NCBI GenBank assembly: GCA_013397075.1
Contig: VWZS01010097.1
Span: forward strand, 308,233 to 372,232
From: Rhabdornis inornatus
Taxonomy: Eukaryota; Chordata; Aves; Passeriformes; Rhabdornithidae
Direction of reading: 5' to 3'
Length of the DNA: 64,000 nucleotides
Of the stretch, positions 1-10,886 are shown piece by piece. How positions within the stretch are numbered: position 1 is the stretch's first letter; each line of letters starts with the position of its first letter. The position numbers and the translations under genes were made by a program. The notes under the pieces were generated by a model. It was not told the DNA's origin and did no database searches. It saw only the letters and a list, made by a program, of their open reading frames with translations.

Positions 1-186
1 GAACTATTTTGGTAGTGAAACTCAAAAAGATTTGTCAAGAATTTGTGTTAAAATAGAAATCAGGACATTTATTTTAAGATCATTAAATAAACAAAGGTGC
101 TGGCTATAAAAATAGGAATCCTGGTTGATATGGGTTCTGGCTGAAGGTGGAATTGGGAAGATGTAATGAATTATTTCCTTTTCAAG

Positions 187-250
187 GAGCAACTTTTTAC
201 CTGGACTTCATGGGTGAAGATGTTCTCCACATTTGCATGTTTGCACTGGG
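187..250 (+). CDS. NIPAL3: NIPAL3 coding exon (third from last)
   Basis: The acceptor is a pyrimidine tract ending TTTTCAAG and the donor is GTAAGT at 251. The exon reads ATFYLDFMGEDVLHICMFAL and ends in a GG split codon. This is the least certain NIPAL3 exon because it is short and was placed from splice sites plus its frame into the next exon. Confidence 0.8.
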
Positions 251-1922
251 GTAAGTGCTCCAGGTTTCCTTGACTGAAAATTGTTGCTTCATGTGACTCA
301 AATTTTAAAAATACAAATCTGTTTTAAAAATACCTCTCTGTTGGAGGGACAAACTGTCTTGGAGAAGAGAACAGGTTGAAAGCATTTTCTCTGTCAGGGC
401 AGAGAGTGGCCCTTAGAGCTCAGTGTTGTGTTTGGAAAAATTCGTGTAACCCTTGGTAATGCACAATTACACAACAATTAATCACTAAATCCTGGGGATC
501 AGCTTGGGTGCTGAGCATATGGCTTGGTTTTCAAGCTGCCTGCTCATGAATCTGAGAGAATTGTAAAATAACCCAAAGAAACCCTCTCTGGGAACCTTTT
601 TTCAGATTTTGCAACTTCCCTGAACTCTGCCTGACTTCTGGAGTTTTTAGAGCATGGAGAAGGCACAATGCAGATCTGATCAGTAAAACATTTCCTGTGT
701 AACTCAGTGGTTTGGGGTAATTAGCTCTCCATAATCAGGGGACATTCTCAAATGGCTTTTAGATAAGTACAGAAAAAAAACCCCAAACAATTGGGAGATG
801 ATTGTTGTAAACTGCACCTTGCTCTGTAACAATCCAGATCCATGGTTGTTGGTGTGTTTACTGGGAGCCTTGGAAAGGTCAGGCTGCTAAATCCTGGATT
901 TCCATCAAAGCAAAACCAAATGTTGCTGTGCTTCCTTTCCTCTGCAGTGAGCCAAGGTTAATTAATTAATTAACATGAAGACTTTTCCCTGTGTTTGACA
1001 GAGAAAAGGTGAAGTTGTGCTGGTTGCTGGGGGTGTTCCAGTGCTGCTCAAGGGGGCTCAGCTTGGACAGAGCCCTGGAATTCTGACTTGGCAGTGCTTG
1101 AATTCTGGATGGAATATTCTGTGCTCTCCCTTGCCAGGGATCTCAGTGATCCTTTCTCCTCCCTCAGGTGTCTCATAGCATTCCTGGGAGTTTTCCTGAT
1201 CACAAGGAATAGGAAGAAGCCTGTCCCCTTTGAGCCCTACATCTCAATGGATGCCATGCCAGGTAAGCAAAGCCCAGGGCTTCATCCCTCTGTCCAAGGC
1301 CTGGGCTGCACAGGGAGGGCTCAGGCTGTGGCTCTGGGCAGGGTTGGCTGGGTCAGGCAGTTCTTACTGGGAATATGAACTGGTTTGAGCATGTGGGACT
1401 GGGCTCAATGCAGCAGGAAACACTGATTGGGGGGATGGCTCAGAAGTGAGGTAGAGGAGCAGCAGTTTGCTTTGGGAAGCACAGCTGAGCTCTGTGGTGA
1501 GCTGTATGAAGATCTGCAGCACTTGATGGATAACTGGGAGCCATCCCTCATTCACTTGGAGCTTCTTTCTCCATCAGCTGCTCCAGTGCTGAGCACAAAC
1601 CCATCCTGTCTTTGATTTAACACCCGAGGAGCTGGTGAGCCTCAGGGACTCCTCATTTCCTGGCTGAACAGAGAGCAGGAAAAATGCACTTTTGTTCCTA
1701 ATCCCTGCCTCTGCTCTTGCAGGCATGCAGAACATGCACGACAAAGGGATTGCAGTGCAGCCTGAGCTCAAAGCCTCTTTTTCCTACGGTGCCCTGGAGA
1801 ACAATGACAGCATGCCAGAAATCTACACCCCAGCCACGCTGCCCATCGTGCAGGAGCAGCACGGACCCAAAGGAGTCTCTGCCCCTCCCTACAGGGTGCT
1901 GGAGCACAGCAAGAAGGAGTGA
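187..1922 (+). CDS. NIPAL3: NIPA-like domain-containing protein 3, C-terminal part (three last coding exons)
   Basis: Only the 3' end of this gene is in the window. Coding exons join 187-250, 1168-1262 and 1723-1922 and give about 119 residues of a protein that is roughly 406 residues long in human. The first two exons encode the last hydrophobic segment (residues reading CLIAFLGVFLITRNRKK across the junction), and the last encodes a polar cytoplasmic tail ending PYRVLEHSKKE before TGA, closely matching the human tail as I remember it. NIPAL3 belongs to the NIPA/DUF803 family of multi-pass membrane proteins associated with magnesium transport; transport by NIPAL3 itself is a family inference. 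All three junctions keep frame (GG|G and G|GC split codons). The gene lies upstream of RCAN3 on the same strand, as in human. Confidence 0.93.
251..1167 (+). other. NIPAL3: NIPAL3 intron
   Basis: AT-rich intron without a recognisable repeat family. It holds a short (TTAA)n run near 958-974 and nothing else that I can name. Confidence 0.75.
1168..1262 (+). CDS. NIPAL3: NIPAL3 coding exon (second from last)
   Basis: The acceptor is CTCCCTCAG and the donor is GTAAGC at 1263. It encodes the end of the last membrane segment followed by the juxtamembrane basic run ITRNRKKP and FEPYISMDAMPG, which is strongly conserved in NIPAL3. Confidence 0.93.
1723..1922 (+). CDS. NIPAL3: NIPAL3 last coding exon
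   Basis: The acceptor is CTCTTGCAG. The exon encodes a hydrophilic tail starting MQNMHDKG and containing KASFSYGALENND, ending KKE then TGA at 1920-1922. No membrane segment remains in it. Confidence 0.95.
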
Positions 1923-4900
1923 GTGACCTTCAAGGACTGATCAGAGTTGTCAGGAGTTTGACCTTTATTTATTTACCTGTTCAAATAGCAGCAAACATAA
2001 AGCTGACATTGAGAAGAGTTTCAAGCTCGTCTGGAGCTGAACTTTCCAGGCTGATTATTAAAATAAACAACTTTTTCTAGTTGGGAAGTTGAAAGCACTT
2101 GGCAGGAAGCAGATCCCAGTTGAGCATGGAATTCTGCTGGCTGGGAGTGTGGAATGATGGAATGGTGAGTGCAGCACTGTGGAACTGATGAGAGAGGAGA
2201 TGCTGTGGAAGAGAAGTGACTGTGCAGTTTTCAGCCCTGCTGGGAGTGGTTTTATCTCTGAACAAGTTTTCAGGAGCTGCTCACAGAGAGAGAGAGGAGG
2301 ACAGGATTTAATCTTTCATTTACAGGGACTGTGACAGATTTCCAGGAAGGCTCTAAATCCTGGTGTGACCACAGAGCTCCCCTGACACAGCAATAAATGG
2401 AATTGTTTTGAAGCACCACCACTGGAACTCGCTGTGTCTTTAGAGCAGCACAACTGGTGAGAGTGAGCACTTTATCCCTTCAAACCACTGGTTTTTAGAG
2501 CACCACTGGATTATATGGCTTAGAACAAAGATGATTTGCCAGTTTTCTGATTTCATAGCAGGAGCTTCAAGTTGGATTAAATGGTGCAGAGGGAGCACTA
2601 TAAAGGATGAGGACAAGGAGAAATGAGAATGATGTGACTCTATCTGGTGAGGAATTTCTGTCATTTTGGACAAAATTTGAATTCTTTATCACGTTTATTT
2701 ATTTTCTTTCTGATGGAGACAGGATTTCCAACTTTAGTGGTCCCAGGTACTTAAAGGTGTTGAACTTCCTTAGTTCAAAAGCTCTGTTTAGGTGATGTAA
2801 GCTGGGGTCTCCTCCCTTTTTTTTCTTTTATAAAAAGGAAAAACAAGACTTGTCTACTATTGTGGATGGCCTGAGGAGGGAAGTTGCACAGCCCAGCACT
2901 CACTGAGGCCTGTGAGGATAATGGAGCTTTGTGTACTTTGATATTTATCTTTCCAGCTTCCAGGAGATGGCCAGGAGCTGATACTGAGGGAGAATGGGGA
3001 ACTGTCAAGTGAGGAGGACAAAGTACAACATTCACTGGTTCTCCTGGCACTTTGATAGCACTGGCTGCTCTAAAATTGGGGTATTTTGCTGGGAAACTGA
3101 ATTTTAATTCCACTGAATTTTAAGTCCACTCAGTGTGGCTTGGGCTGTCTGCACAGTGGAGTTTCCAGGAGCCTGGAACTTTATTTGAAAGGAATAGTGC
3201 TCATGTTATGTGTATTTTTAAGTGATTCCCTCAATACCAGGGAGTTTGGGATTATCTAAGATTTGGAACAGTGTCTTTCTGCATTTATTTATTTTTATTT
3301 GTTAAATTGACTCATGGCCAGTTTCTGTTCCCACTGCCAGAAATTCCCAACAACTCCCCTGACCTGTGCATGATTATTTCAAGTTCTTGTTGTTGTAAAT
3401 GACAACAGAACTGTTCCTTTGCATTTGTTTGCTTTGCCAGCTCTGCAGACTGATTCAATCTGGGCATACTTTGGATTGCTCTGGCATTTTTTTACAGCTT
3501 AGAAAAATAACCTTTCCCCTGCACAGGGGAGGTGCCCTGGGGCTGTACCCAGGTTTCTTCACCAGCTGGGCACAATTCAGATCTTATCAGTGGCATCCCC
3601 TGCACTGGAACTTAGGGAACCTCAAGAAATAACAGTTTTCCTTTCACCCTTAATACTTTATTTGTGATTAAGCAAGATAAGGATGTTAATGGGCTCCTGC
3701 TGCCAGAGCATTCATCTTGCTGAGGTGCAGTGACACTGATTTACTGCCTTTGGATGTGGCATCGATTGTTGGTGAATTTATGGGCAGCTTTTGTTCATTA
3801 ACAATGCAGAATGAAGCAGGGAGACTGAATGGGAAGGGCACAGGAATGCTGCCTTTCCTTATCTCTTCCCATTTAATCAACCTGTTCTGATTTGGTTCTG
3901 CAGCCAGAACACAGAGTCTGAAAACAAACTGTGCTACACCACACACTTGTTCCATGGCAATATTCTCTGTGGTTAATTAGGTGGTATAAAATAATTCATC
4001 AGAAGGGCCTAGATGTTTGGCTGCTGACATGCAGATCAGGATGGTCCTGTGTGTGACAGTGCAGTGGTCCCAGTTCTAGCAGGGTTTAAACCCAGCAGGT
4101 GACTGGAGCACAGACTTGCAGCCATAAAAACCTGGTTTGGGTTTTCCTGCTCAGCACAGCCCTGACATCCTGAGAGATGGACACAGTGCCAGGGCACAGA
4201 GCTGCTCTGAGGTGGCTGTGCTTCCCTTGCAGGCTGCTCTCTGGCCTGCTTCAGGGCTGGTTTTACTGTAAACTCCCCAATTCTGATCCTGAGCCCAGTT
4301 CCTGACCTTGCTCCCTGCACAGAGCCCTGGGGTGTCAGCCCTTCTCTGATTGAAACTGCCCCCAGCCACGAGCTGAGCTTTTGTGTCATTGTGTGGGTTT
4401 GGCCCTTTCTTTGCAAAGATTCTAAAGTCAAGTCTTGCTCCAAAGCTTTACATAACCATGTTTTATTTACAGTCTCTGTGTACTCAAATAATTCTACTTA
4501 ATAATGACAGTTCCCTTTACCTGCAGCCACAGAGAAATCTCCCTTTGTTTGCTTCTGGAAACTTCCTGCCAAAGGCCTCCACTGGAGGTGGTGTCTGTTT
4601 CTATAGCACATAAATCACAATATTTTTGATTATTGTGCCACAGCAGTGGAGCCTGGGGTGTTCCTTGGGTCATGAGCCTCAGCTCCATGACTGAGGGGCT
4701 GCACCTCACTCCTGTTTGCTGCTGCTGTTCAACACTGGAATCTTAAAATGGCGTTGGTTTTGGTTTTTTTGTTTGTTTTGGGTGGGTTTTTTTGTTGGTT
4801 TTTTTTATTTTATGTGCTTCCCTCTTTCTTGCTTTTTCTCCCAGTCTTCCAAAAAATGTTATTTTCTGCTCTTCTGCCTAAGAAAAGGCATGAGCAGGGC

Positions 4901-5625
4901 CCAGAGAAACCAAGTGTCTTGTTTAAACTTGACTGAAGGACTTCTGTGCTCTTTCAGGGGTGAATTAAACTCCTCACCTCCCTTCTGGTCCAGAGAAGCT
5001 GAAACAGGAAGGGTTTTGCACCCTCACGCTGAGCTTTTCACAGAATATTTGTTAGTCTGAGGTGACAATGGCCATGCCTGGAATTGCAGCAAATGCTGAG
5101 CAGCACAGGAAGGTTTAAAGGAGAGGAGCCCTGTGCCACATTCCAGGGTGAAAAATTATTTAAGTGTTGTACAGCACACTCTGATCTGTGAGTGTCAGCT
5201 CTGCAGGGTTGCACAGCACCCCCAGATTCCAAATGGAAGGGATTTCTCAGCACCAGGAGCTGTTCCAGCACTTTGGTGAAGGAGCAGCTCCTTGGGTTCA
5301 TCCCTTGGCTTCTTTACCCAGTGTGAACTGACATCTCTTACCTCCACCCTGTGTGGCTTCTGGATGCACAAAGCACTTAAAAGATCCTCAGTGTGTATTT
5401 TATGTGTAACTTAACTCTGTGGAACACAGCTGAATGTATAAAATGATCTGCCTACACCATTCTCCTGTCCACCTTAAAATGTGTAAATAAATCAAGCTTT
5501 ACACTCTTGCACTATAAAGGACAATTGCTTCATTTTTCACAGGCAATGTTGCATGTCTGTTTAATTCTGTTTGTCTTTCAGGTGAGACAAATGAAACCAA
5601 ACTTTGAATAAAAGATTGTGGTAAA
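1923..5625 (+). other. NIPAL3: Probable NIPAL3 3' UTR with alternative poly(A) signals
   Basis: About 3.7 kb of non-coding, repeat-free DNA follows the stop codon. AATAAA hexamers occur at 2062-2067 (proximal), near 5486 (GTAAATAAATC) and at 5607-5612. The last two sit in AT-rich sequence of the kind found at distal 3' ends, and the human mRNA is also known for a long 3' UTR. No ORF here resembles a known protein. The distal boundary is inferred; the transcript could end at the proximal signal. Confidence 0.45.
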
Positions 5626-7162
5626 ACCTATGGAGTTCTGGCTGGCTCCATGCTCCTGGTAGAGGTTTAATTGACCAAAAATGTCTCGGGAGAAGTTAAG
5701 ACAGGATTTAGGTGACTGAAGTGTGTATTGAAAGAGCTCTCTGTTTTTAACAGGATGCTTGTTAAATGAAATACAGATTGTTACAGCATTACTAGTGCTC
5801 CCAGTTTCACAGGAGTCTCCACACATTTTGGGGTCAGCTGTAGGAATCATGCAATTCACTTTTAAAACTTTGTTTTACAGAGCTTCGAAAAAATTAGCAT
5901 TTAATATTTTAGAGAAGAGCTTGAAATCGTGATCCAAGGAGGAGGAGGGACACAAACCCAAAATCATTGTATTTTTGGTGGCCTGGCTAGTGATGTTTTT
6001 TACTGAAATTGAGCTTCTTTGAGACATCCACGCCCCCTGATAAGAGCTGGGAATGCTCTGCTGTGGGAAGTGTCATCCCTGAGCCATAGGGCACCGTGTC
6101 TGGGATACAGGACTGCAGTAAGAGAGACAGAAAAGTGGCAATTTAGCTTAATCGACTGTTTGCCAACCTAATTAACACTTACCAGATGGGTTTACAGTCC
6201 ATGGGGAGAAGCAGAGGATAACCCTCAGGATATTTTTAATTAAATCTATCTCTCGGGGTCCCAAACCACAAAGGGAGAAAAGACAAACAACCCAAGGGCA
6301 GCCTCGGTGTTGGGAGTTGCACTCCACTGAATCTCTGGATTCTAATCCCCAGAATTTCTGATAAATGTGGTAGTATTTTGTTAACATCCACCATTCAAGG
6401 GTTTGTGGGTTATATTAGTTTTATAATGTTTTAAGTGCCATTGATGTCAGGAGTGTTACAGGAGTGCTACAACCGAGGTGTAATTGCAAGAGACAGAGTA
6501 TCTTAAATGCCACTGAAGTGGACACAAATGTTGGAGTTAGTGGTATTAAAGCAGAATATATTGCTGGCCAGAAGGGAAAATGTGGTATTGAATCGATAAA
6601 GCAGCAGATTGCAGCAAAGGAGAGCTGAGGATGGAGAGTAACCCATTACCACCTGAATTTGCACTGCATCTACACCGCAGAGTCCTTTTACCTGGACTGG
6701 GGAGACTGATCTTACCTTCCTAAAGTGAGATCTGCTGGGCTGTTGCCTTATGAGGGAAAGGTGGACAAATCACCCGGTAGAGAAGCCCAACTCAGCATCT
6801 CTGTTTCTGAAATTTAAAAGAAAATATTTCAGCCACAGAAATTTCACTACTTATATCACAAACCCACGCTCTCTTCTGTCTTTCCAAGTGAGGATGAAGC
6901 TGTTGAACTCACTATTTGTGTCAGTGAAATTCCATAGTTTCGTGTGGGTTTTTTGTGAAAAACCAAAGAAAGGATGTAGGTTTGTGCTTCCTTTAGAGAT
7001 AAAAGTGCACAGGTACTGATGTATCAGTTCAGATGATGGCTGTCTGAAACCATCTCATGGCTGGATTAAGCTGGGATTTACTCCGAGGACACAAACTGTC
7101 ACTGTTCCCAGCTGGCAGCTGGCCGAGGCTGATGGCAGAGCCATCCCGATTAATGCCAGCGA
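5626..7162. other. Intergenic interval NIPAL3-RCAN3, no gene seen
   Basis: AT-rich, non-repetitive sequence without a plausible gene. The stretch 5990-6480 mixes GATAAG, TAATTAA-type and CACGCCCC motifs and lacks transposon signatures, so it may contain conserved regulatory DNA; this cannot be decided without an alignment. Confidence 0.5.
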
Positions 7163-7360
7163 GGAATCACGGAATCCCAGACTGGTTTGGGTGGGAAGGG
7201 ACCTTAAATCCCATCCAGTGCCATGGCAGGGACACCTTCCACTGTCCCAGGCTGCTCCGAGCCCCAATGTCCAACCTGGCCTTGGGCACTTCCATGGATC
7301 CAGGGGCAGCCACAGCTGCTCTGGGCAGCTCCTTCCTCCACAGAAGCTGCTCCGAGGGCG
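7163..7360 (-). mobile_element. CR1 LINE 3'-end fragment upstream of RCAN3
   Basis: Read on the + strand it starts GAATCACGGAATCCCAGACTG, continues with GGTTTGGGTGGGAAGGGACC and CTTAAATCCCATCCAGTGCC, and contains CTTGGGCACTTCCATGGATC. This is the reverse complement of the CR1 3' end, whose terminus resembles repeats of ATTCTATG. The fragment is truncated at its 5' end, as most CR1 copies are. It lies just upstream of the RCAN3 CpG island. Confidence 0.88.
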
Positions 7361-7699
7361 ATTTGCAGCATTTTTAAATAAACTCATCGCTCTGAGCTCA
7401 GCTATTCCCACAGGGACCCGGCGGCTCCCGCCGCCTCTCCAGGGCTGGATCAGTGCCGTACAAACACGGCCCGAAATGTCCCCAGAGCGCTTTTGGGGCG
7501 CCTGAAACACCCCGGGAGAGGCGGCGGCGGGGCCGGGACCGTGCGGTCCCTCAGGGGAGGCGACTCCTCAGGGGAGCCGGGGCTCCCGCCTTCCTCCCTC
7601 TCTCCTTCCCCTCCTTTCCCTCGCTCCATCCGGGTCACCGACCCCCCTCACACGCTCCCTCAGCTCCCGTGAGGGAGGGAGAGAGGGGGGGACGCGCGC

Positions 7700-7900
7700 G
7701 CAGCCGCGTTCCCGCCGCCCCGCCCCGCCCCGGGACCCGCGGGCGCCGCGCGCTCCCGCCGCCCCTCACGGCAACTGCGCGCCCCCGCCGCCCCTCACGG
7801 AACCTGCGCGTCCCCGCCGCCCCTCACGGAACCTGCGCGTCCCCGCCGCCCCTCACGGACACCGCGCGCTCCCGCCGCCCCTCAGGGAGAGCCACCGCAG
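7700..7900 (+). other. RCAN3: RCAN3 noncoding first exon, 3' boundary at 7900
   Basis: The 3' border is set by the donor GCAG|GTGAGCTGAG. The 5' border (transcription start) cannot be read from the sequence, so the start given is nominal. The exon would contain most of the 30-bp repeat. Confidence 0.5.
7747..7889. repeat. 30-bp GC-rich minisatellite in the RCAN3 promoter, about 4.8 copies
   Basis: Unit of about 30 bp with core CCGCCGCCCCTCACGGAACC followed by TGCGCGTCC. Copies differ by a few substitutions (TCACGGCAACT, TCACGGAACCT twice, TCACGGACACC). It ends about ten bases before the first-exon donor. Confidence 0.85.
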
Positions 7901-8105
7901 GTGAGCTGAGACGCGGCCCCACCGGAGCCGCGCCCGGGCCGGGCCGTGCCGCGGGTGCGGGTGGGGAAGTTGTTTTCATCCTGTTTCAGGGCGGAGATGG
8001 AGCGTTTGGGGTTTTGAATTAAAGAATATTCGCAGCCGAGGCTCCGGCCCCCGCCCCGGGTTTGTCCCGCCCGCGGTGGGGTCTGCGGGATCAGCCCCAG
8101 CGTTT

Positions 8106-8300
8106 GGAATCGTGGAATGGTTTGGGTGGGAAGGTTTGAATCCCATCCAGTGCCATGGCAGGGACACTTCCACTGTCCCAGGTGCTCCCAGCCCCAGTGT
8201 CCAGCCTGGCCTTGGGCACTGCCAGGGATTCAGGGCCAGCCACAGCTGCTCTGGGCACCCTGTGCCAGCCCTGCCCTCCCTCCCAGGGAAGGATTTTTTC
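8106..8300 (-). mobile_element. CR1 LINE 3'-end fragment in RCAN3 intron 1
   Basis: Starts GGAATCGTGGAATGGTTTGG and carries CCATCCAGTGCCATGGCAGG and CAGCCTGGCCTTGGGCACTG. It is the same CR1 3' end in the same orientation as the copy at 7163-7360, so the two bracket the RCAN3 CpG island. Confidence 0.88.
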
Positions 8301-10643
8301 CGTATCAGAGCAGATTGAACTGTTCCTGTGGAAATTGCCATCCTTCCATTCCTTGGGCAGTGGGATGAGACTCTGAATGAGCTGCCAAGGAAAAACTCGC
8401 TGGTGCTGCCTGTGCCGGTGAAAAGCTACAGCTCCCCATGGCAGAAGCTGCTTTGCTTTAATTTCAGATGATTTTTAGCCTTCTGTGAAGTTGGGGAGTT
8501 TGTTTATAAGCATTTCCCTGTCAGCTGGTATTTAAATGATAAGCAGGTGTTAATGCTCAGAAGAAAGGACTTAGTGAAAGGTCTGATCCCAGTGGCTTTA
8601 GTTCTTGGGATTCTTTATTTGTGCTGTTAAATCTGAAATCTATGAGGGAGTGAGTGAGTGATCCAATAGTTTGTTAATAAGTATTGCAATGAAATGACTT
8701 ATAATTTTATTGCTGTTAATACTATGATAAGAATAAGCTGATTGTAATAAATAATTTAGATTTGCATATCTCCGTTCATATCAGACAATTTATAAATAGG
8801 AATCTCTCACTTTTCCAAGGAGGTAAGTGAAGAAATTCCCTTTTTCCTGAAGCAGAGCAGTTTGGCTGTTGCACTGATGATCACATTCCTGTACCTGTCA
8901 AGTTTGGAGTGTTCTTTTTCTGATTTTGATGCTTTCTAATAATTGCACAGTAAATAGTTCTAGCCAATCTGTTCAAATAACACTTCTCACAGGGCTGTTT
9001 CTCACTGTACTTCTTAATTAATATTCATACATGAATCTCACTTGTCTCATCCTGATGTCAGGGGCTGCTGGAGATTTTTGCCTTGCTCAGTAATCAGGTG
9101 TTTTGAATTGATTGGGGTGAAGTAATGAAAAATTAGTTATCTGAGAAAAAAATTAGAATTAACCATGTAGGTTTATGATTTAAAAGAACAGAACTATGAT
9201 GAAACCTTAATTTAAACAGGAAAGAAATACCATAAGATTGCAGTAGTTTCTATAGGCCAGTGTTCTCTGCAGAAGCACTCTGTGCTGAGCTGTCACACCT
9301 GGGTTTGGTTTTATGTCACTGCTGCCCTGAGTTTGTTTTGCAGTGAGGCTCAGACAGCCTCAACTTGACCAAATCTTGAGTTGCTCTGTGAGTTTTTCAC
9401 TCCATGTTTGATTCACCATTCATTCAAGTATTTGAGTTTATTTTCCAAACTCCCCTTTTCTTTTTTCCTGCCAGCGTTGCTGTCTCCTTGTTGGGGGTCT
9501 CCCCGTTTTTTGGGCTGTCAGCAGAGCAGCTGTTGGGAGCAGTGTTTGTGGCTTGGCTGGTTTGATCCCTCAGGAACGCTCAGGAATGTGGGATCCAAAC
9601 CAGGCCAGGCTGGAATGTTGCTCCCAGTCCAGCAGGGCTTGGCTGGCTGTGGGTGTCTGTCCTGGTGCTGTTTGGATGAGCCCAGATCTCCTCAGAGCCA
9701 GATGGTGCCTTTTGTTTGCACCATTTTGGCACATTTTCATTCCTCTTTTCTTCCCTCCTTGCATGAATCAGCAAGCACAAGAACTGAGGTTTGCACCAGC
9801 TGCCTGTTTTCCCAAATTTCCATCCTTCCTGCTGTGCTGGGCAGCAGAATTGAGATCCCCAGGTGTGTGCATGGATTTGGGATGGTCTCACTGGGGCAGT
9901 CACTGCCATTAACCCAGTTAATGCCCCCTCATTAGGCACATATTCAAATGAGATCATTGCCAATGAAACATTATACATTTACTACGCTTTTTTAGTATTG
10001 TGTCACAAATTCTCACTCTTTCCAAACCACATCTGGTGCAGTTTCCTGTTTTTCTCTCAACACACAGCAGTGTGATAGCCTCAGGAGTTTTGCAGGGATG
10101 GGTGGCAGAAGGTCCATTTTTTATTGTATAAAAAATACTCTCCCTTGTGATGTTTTTTATTTAGTCTCTTGCTTCTTTGCATTTTTATTTCTTCCTTGAT
10201 TTTGGTTGGCTTGGAGAGGCTTTGGAGAGATGATTTAACTTTGTCCATGTGCTCTCATTGATGAAATAAAGTTTTTTTTTTCCGATACCAGAGGACTGCT
10301 GATTAGCCAGGAAATGGTTTTAATTATTAAACAAGGAATTGTTGCTCACTGTAAAGTGTGTCATGGAGAAAAGCTTCTAGAACAAGGCTGTCATTTTGGA
10401 TTCCTGTCAGAGTAAAGGGAGGAGGAATTACAGTTTCTTCATGGGGTGACTTTATCTTAGTTTTGGAGGAACAGCAGAGTCTTCCCTCCATCCTCAGCAG
10501 GGGGACATGGTGCTGCTGATTTGTGGGGGACAGAACAAAGCCCATGTTGATTCCTGTTCTTCTTTGTGAAATGATTTGCCTCTAACAGTGGGAGCAGGAA
10601 GATGTGATGTCCTCACATTTGTTTTTGGGTTTTTGGCTGGCAG
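8301..10643 (+). other. RCAN3: RCAN3 intron 1, rest
   Basis: AT-rich from about 8600 to 9250, mixed afterwards. No repeat family or exon is recognised. A 184-codon open frame at 9381-9935 is not supported by any protein family or splice context. Confidence 0.5.
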
Positions 10644-10691
10644 GGCCCTGCTGGAAGCTGGCACCTGAGCAGGAGCTGCTGGGGGGGAAGG

Positions 10692-10886
10692 ATGCTCAGG
10701 GATTCCATGAAGTCCTGGACTGACAGCCAGTCAGACCTGTACAGCAGCGACCAGGAGGAGGAGGAGCAGATGATCTTTGGAGAAAATGAAGAGGATTTGG
10801 AAGAGATGATGGATTTAAGTGACCTGCCTACCTCACTCTTTGCTTGCAGTGTTCACGAGGCCGTGTTTGAGGTACAGAAGGAGAAG
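10692..10886 (+). CDS. RCAN3: RCAN3 coding exon 1 (residues 1-65)
   Basis: The exon begins after acceptor GGCTGGCAG (transcribed from 10644), with 48 nt of 5' UTR before ATG at 10692. The donor is GTAAGG at 10887, phase 0. Confidence 0.95.

Larger units (their letters stand above)
7400..8075. promoter_or_regulatory. RCAN3: CpG island, RCAN3 promoter and first exon
   Basis: Very GC-rich and CpG-rich sequence contrasts sharply with the AT-rich flanks. It contains consecutive GC boxes (CCCCGCCCCGCCCC near 7720-7733), a 30-bp tandem repeat at 7747-7889 and a consensus splice donor CAG|GTGAGC at 7900/7901. RCAN3 coding begins in a downstream exon that has its own acceptor, so a noncoding first exon must lie upstream and this island is the only candidate. 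Confidence 0.75.

Noticed and set aside
7055..7510. Open frames on both strands around 7.1-7.5 kb and 8.0-8.4 kb
   Set aside because: They translate the 3' noncoding end of CR1 fragments and the CpG island; similar peptides recur at every CR1 copy in the window.
9381..9935. 184-codon open frame in RCAN3 intron 1
   Set aside because: No family resemblance; intronic and without flanking splice logic joining it to RCAN3 coding exons.
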